From Psococerastis gibbosa (Eukaryota > Arthropoda > Insecta > Psocodea > Psocidae), in NCBI GenBank assembly GCA_963971405.1, contig OZ020491.1, forward strand, positions 27,923,019 to 27,987,018: a stretch of 64,000 nt of DNA, written 5' to 3'. Under the pieces are notes generated by a model. The model was given only the letters and a program-made list of their open reading frames with translations. It did not search any database and was not told where the DNA came from. Of this stretch, positions 63,979 to 64,000 are shown one piece after another. The first letter of the stretch is position 1. Each line of letters begins with the position of its first letter. Made by a program: the position numbers and the translations under genes.

Positions 63979-64000
63979 TGGACCCCAGCAGGGCGATGAA
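63979..64000 (-). pseudogene. 22-bp copy of the robo TM exon at the window edge
   Basis: The last 22 bases (tggaccccagcagggcgatg plus aa) are identical to 63771-63792 inside the TM exon. What follows lies outside the window. Confidence 0.5.

Overview
This is a eukaryotic nuclear window, almost certainly from an arthropod and most likely an insect. It holds spliced genes with long, transposon-filled introns, a Roundabout cytoplasmic tail of arthropod type, and a nuclear mitochondrial fragment (ND4) that reads only with the invertebrate mitochondrial code. I cannot name the species.

Three real host genes are visible. (1) SMC4, the condensin ATPase, is on the + strand from 1952 to 29002. I reconstruct 11 coding exons whose splice phases all agree and whose lengths sum to 3810 nt (1269 codons plus stop), so the gene appears complete and intact. 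Its first intron is about 9.3 kb because a Tc1-like DNA transposon there was later split by two LINE insertions. (2) A sorting nexin-29 (SNX29) orthologue with RUN, coiled-coil and PX regions is on the - strand from 51506 to 37014, with five coding exons. It converges on SMC4 and carries an I-like LINE in its last intron. (3) The 3' part of a roundabout (robo) axon-guidance receptor gene is on the - strand from 63868 to 58133: transmembrane segment, CC0 and CC1 motifs and proline-rich tail. Its ectodomain lies beyond the window end.

Everything else is accessory DNA. There is one almost intact LOA/R1-like LINE with a 15-bp target duplication, a degenerate I-like LINE, and many 5'-truncated LINE tails. 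One SINE-like family has two subfamilies and at least seven copies, five of them with 8-13 bp direct target duplications that I could read; there are also tRNA-derived SINEs. A large set of hairpin (foldback) MITEs shares GGCG...TTCCAC ends and TWA-type 3-bp targets; some are nested inside each other. Further elements are a TA-flanked MITE family, an 817-bp element with short inverted ends, Penelope-like fragments carrying hammerhead-ribozyme-like cores, and two minisatellites.

The main points for a second look are the hammerhead-like cores inside foldbacks, the nested palindromes, a tRNA-like core between 82-bp inverted arms, decayed tandem exon duplications in both SNX29 and robo, and the ND4 numt. 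I see no prokaryotic features, CRISPR arrays or operons, and no obviously new multi-gene system.
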